From: UBA4717 sp045577925
GTDB taxonomy: Bacteria > Bacillota > Clostridia > Oscillospirales > CAG-272
Assembly: GCA_045577925.1 (NCBI GenBank)
Contig: JAZNJH010000021.1
Span: 1-5,638, forward strand
DNA: 5,638 nucleotides
Reading direction: 5' to 3'
Shown: one piece after another, positions 4,829 to 5,638 of the stretch
How the letters are laid out: each line of letters starts with the position of its first letter
Numbering within the stretch: position 1 is the stretch's first letter
The notes under the pieces: model-generated
What the model saw: the letters and a program-made list of their open reading frames with translations, nothing else
Databases searched by the model: none
Told to the model about the DNA's origin: nothing
Made by a program: the position numbers and the translations under genes

Positions 4829-5638
4829 TTAATTCTCAACCGATTCTTGTTTTTCTTCGGGCATATCTACCTTGTAGAGCTCAAAGGCTTCATCAGGTTT
4901 GATTTTTGCCCTCCGCTGTTTGCGTTTCATATATTTTTCAATATCAAACGCATTTTCCTTTTTGGCGTCGGAGGTATATTTATAGTTCGGGTGCTTTGTT
5001 ATATCGTACTTATCTGAAAGAAAAGGCCGAACACCGCGAAGCTGTAAAATACATTTTCCGCCGTCCATTACCGCCAATTCGTCTTGACTCATCAACTCCT
5101 TTCCGAGCTTTTGATAATTCAAGCCGTAAGAGTTCTGATTGCTTCGGGTTTCTGATGTATTGTATAAATCAATCGTCTCTTTACCCAGCGTTTCAGAAAT
5201 CTCTTTCAGCGTGCTCTTTTCTTTTCCGCCTAAAAACAGGGTGCAATCACAGTTACCGATAATCGTATCGGCATTATCTTTGTAAATTGCCTTTAACTGC
5301 GACTGCGCCTGCAGAACAATACAAGCGGATATTTCTCTGCTTCGTATAACGGCTATAAGCCTTTGAAGCATAGGGATAGTTATGTTTGCTGCTTCGTCCA
5401 AAAGACAACGCACGTGTATAGGTAATCTGCCGCCGTATTCATCATCAGCCTTTGCACAAAGGATATTAAACATCTGCGAAATAACCATTGCAGTTATAAA
5501 GTCAAAGGTATTATCCAAATCGCTTGTGATGATAAATAAAGCAGTTTTTTTATCTCCCAAAGTGTCAAGCTCCAATTCGTCATATTCCATAAGTGCCCGG
5601 AGCTCTTTAATATCAAATGGCGCAAGTCTTGCACCACA
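4829..5638 (-). CDS. VirD4/TraG-like conjugative coupling ATPase (CD1115-type), C-terminal part
   Basis: The coupling protein recruits the relaxase-DNA complex and pumps DNA into the secretion channel. The visible 269 residues are in frame to the window edge; the true start lies beyond base 5638, so the internal Met at 5590 is not the start. Visible features are ARLAPFDIKELRALM at the edge, the Walker B segment VRCLLDEAANI (Asp-Glu near bases 5393-5398), IRSREISACIVLQAQSQLKA, the GNCDCTLFLGGKEKST motif of the RecA-like core, the tract LGKETIDLYNTSETRSNQ, and the family block ELMSQDELAVMDGGKCILQL. A basic then acidic C-terminal tail ends ESVEN. The Walker A motif and N-terminal membrane helices are outside the window. 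The segment after Walker B (ITIPMLQRL) differs from the FANIGQIP form I recall as common in this family, with one residue fewer; it is in frame and does not look broken. It is the first gene of the visible operon. Confidence 0.95.
   Translation of the reverse strand, partial: CGARLAPFDIKELRALMEYDELELDTLGDKKTALFIITSDLDNTFDFITAMVISQMFNILCAKADDEYGGRLPIHVRCLLDEAANITIPMLQRLIAVIRSREISACIVLQAQSQLKAIYKDNADTIIGNCDCTLFLGGKEKSTLKEISETLGKETIDLYNTSETRSNQNSYGLNYQKLGKELMSQDELAVMDGGKCILQLRGVRPFLSDKYDITKHPNYKYTSDAKKENAFDIEKYMKRKQRRAKIKPDEAFELYKVDMPEEKQESVEN

Noticed and set aside
4906..5262. Plus-strand ORF of 118 codons antisense to the coupling ATPase
   Set aside because: The sense strand encodes continuous conserved VirD4/TraG sequence; the antisense product has no recognisable feature.
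4829..5590. A complete 253-residue coupling ATPase starting at the Met at 5590
   Set aside because: The frame stays open upstream to the window edge and encodes the conserved ARLAPFDIKEL stretch, so this is an internal Met and the gene is only partly in view.

Overview
The window is a stretch of the conjugation (type IV secretion) module of an integrative conjugative element of the Tn1549 / Clostridioides CTn type. The host is most likely a low-to-moderate GC Firmicute of the gut Clostridia; hand-counted stretches are about 39-40% GC. Every gene lies on the minus strand, so transcription runs from base 5638 towards base 1. The assignment rests on the gene order and on protein motifs recognised by eye; no database search was possible.

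In transcription order the window holds: the 3' part of a VirD4/TraG-like coupling ATPase (4829-5638, continues off the window); a Maff2-family small membrane protein (4601-4813); a polytopic VirB6/TrbL-like channel protein (3728-4597, TTG start); a PrgI-family two-helix membrane protein (3300-3707); a VirB4-like ATPase (515-3355, TTG start); a 32-residue single-helix protein resembling DUF3789 (415-513); and the 5' part of a C5-cytosine DNA methyltransferase (1-418, GTG start, runs off the window). The genes are packed like one operon: the largest gap is 20 bases, and three junctions overlap or nearly touch (PrgI/VirB4 by 56 bases, DUF3789/methyltransferase as GTGA, Maff2/VirB6 as TAA-TAG-TTG). 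I saw no promoter, terminator, tRNA, CRISPR array, insertion sequence or long repeat, and there is no gene-free stretch longer than 20 bases.

The outstanding feature is an in-frame 137-residue intein (1523-1933) inside the VirB4-like ATPase. It splits the Walker A P-loop exactly, between GTPG and SGKS. It starts with Cys, carries a TxxH block B and a VYD block F, ends in His-Asn, and is followed by Ser. Removing it restores GTPGSGKS and an 809-residue ATPase. It is the size of a mini-intein with no room for a homing endonuclease. Unspliced protein should be unable to bind ATP, so protein splicing would be a precondition for a working conjugation machine.

How the parts work together (known family roles): the coupling ATPase brings relaxase-bound DNA to the channel; VirB4 powers assembly and transfer; the VirB6-like, PrgI and Maff2 proteins form or support the membrane channel; the methyltransferase probably protects incoming element DNA from host restriction.
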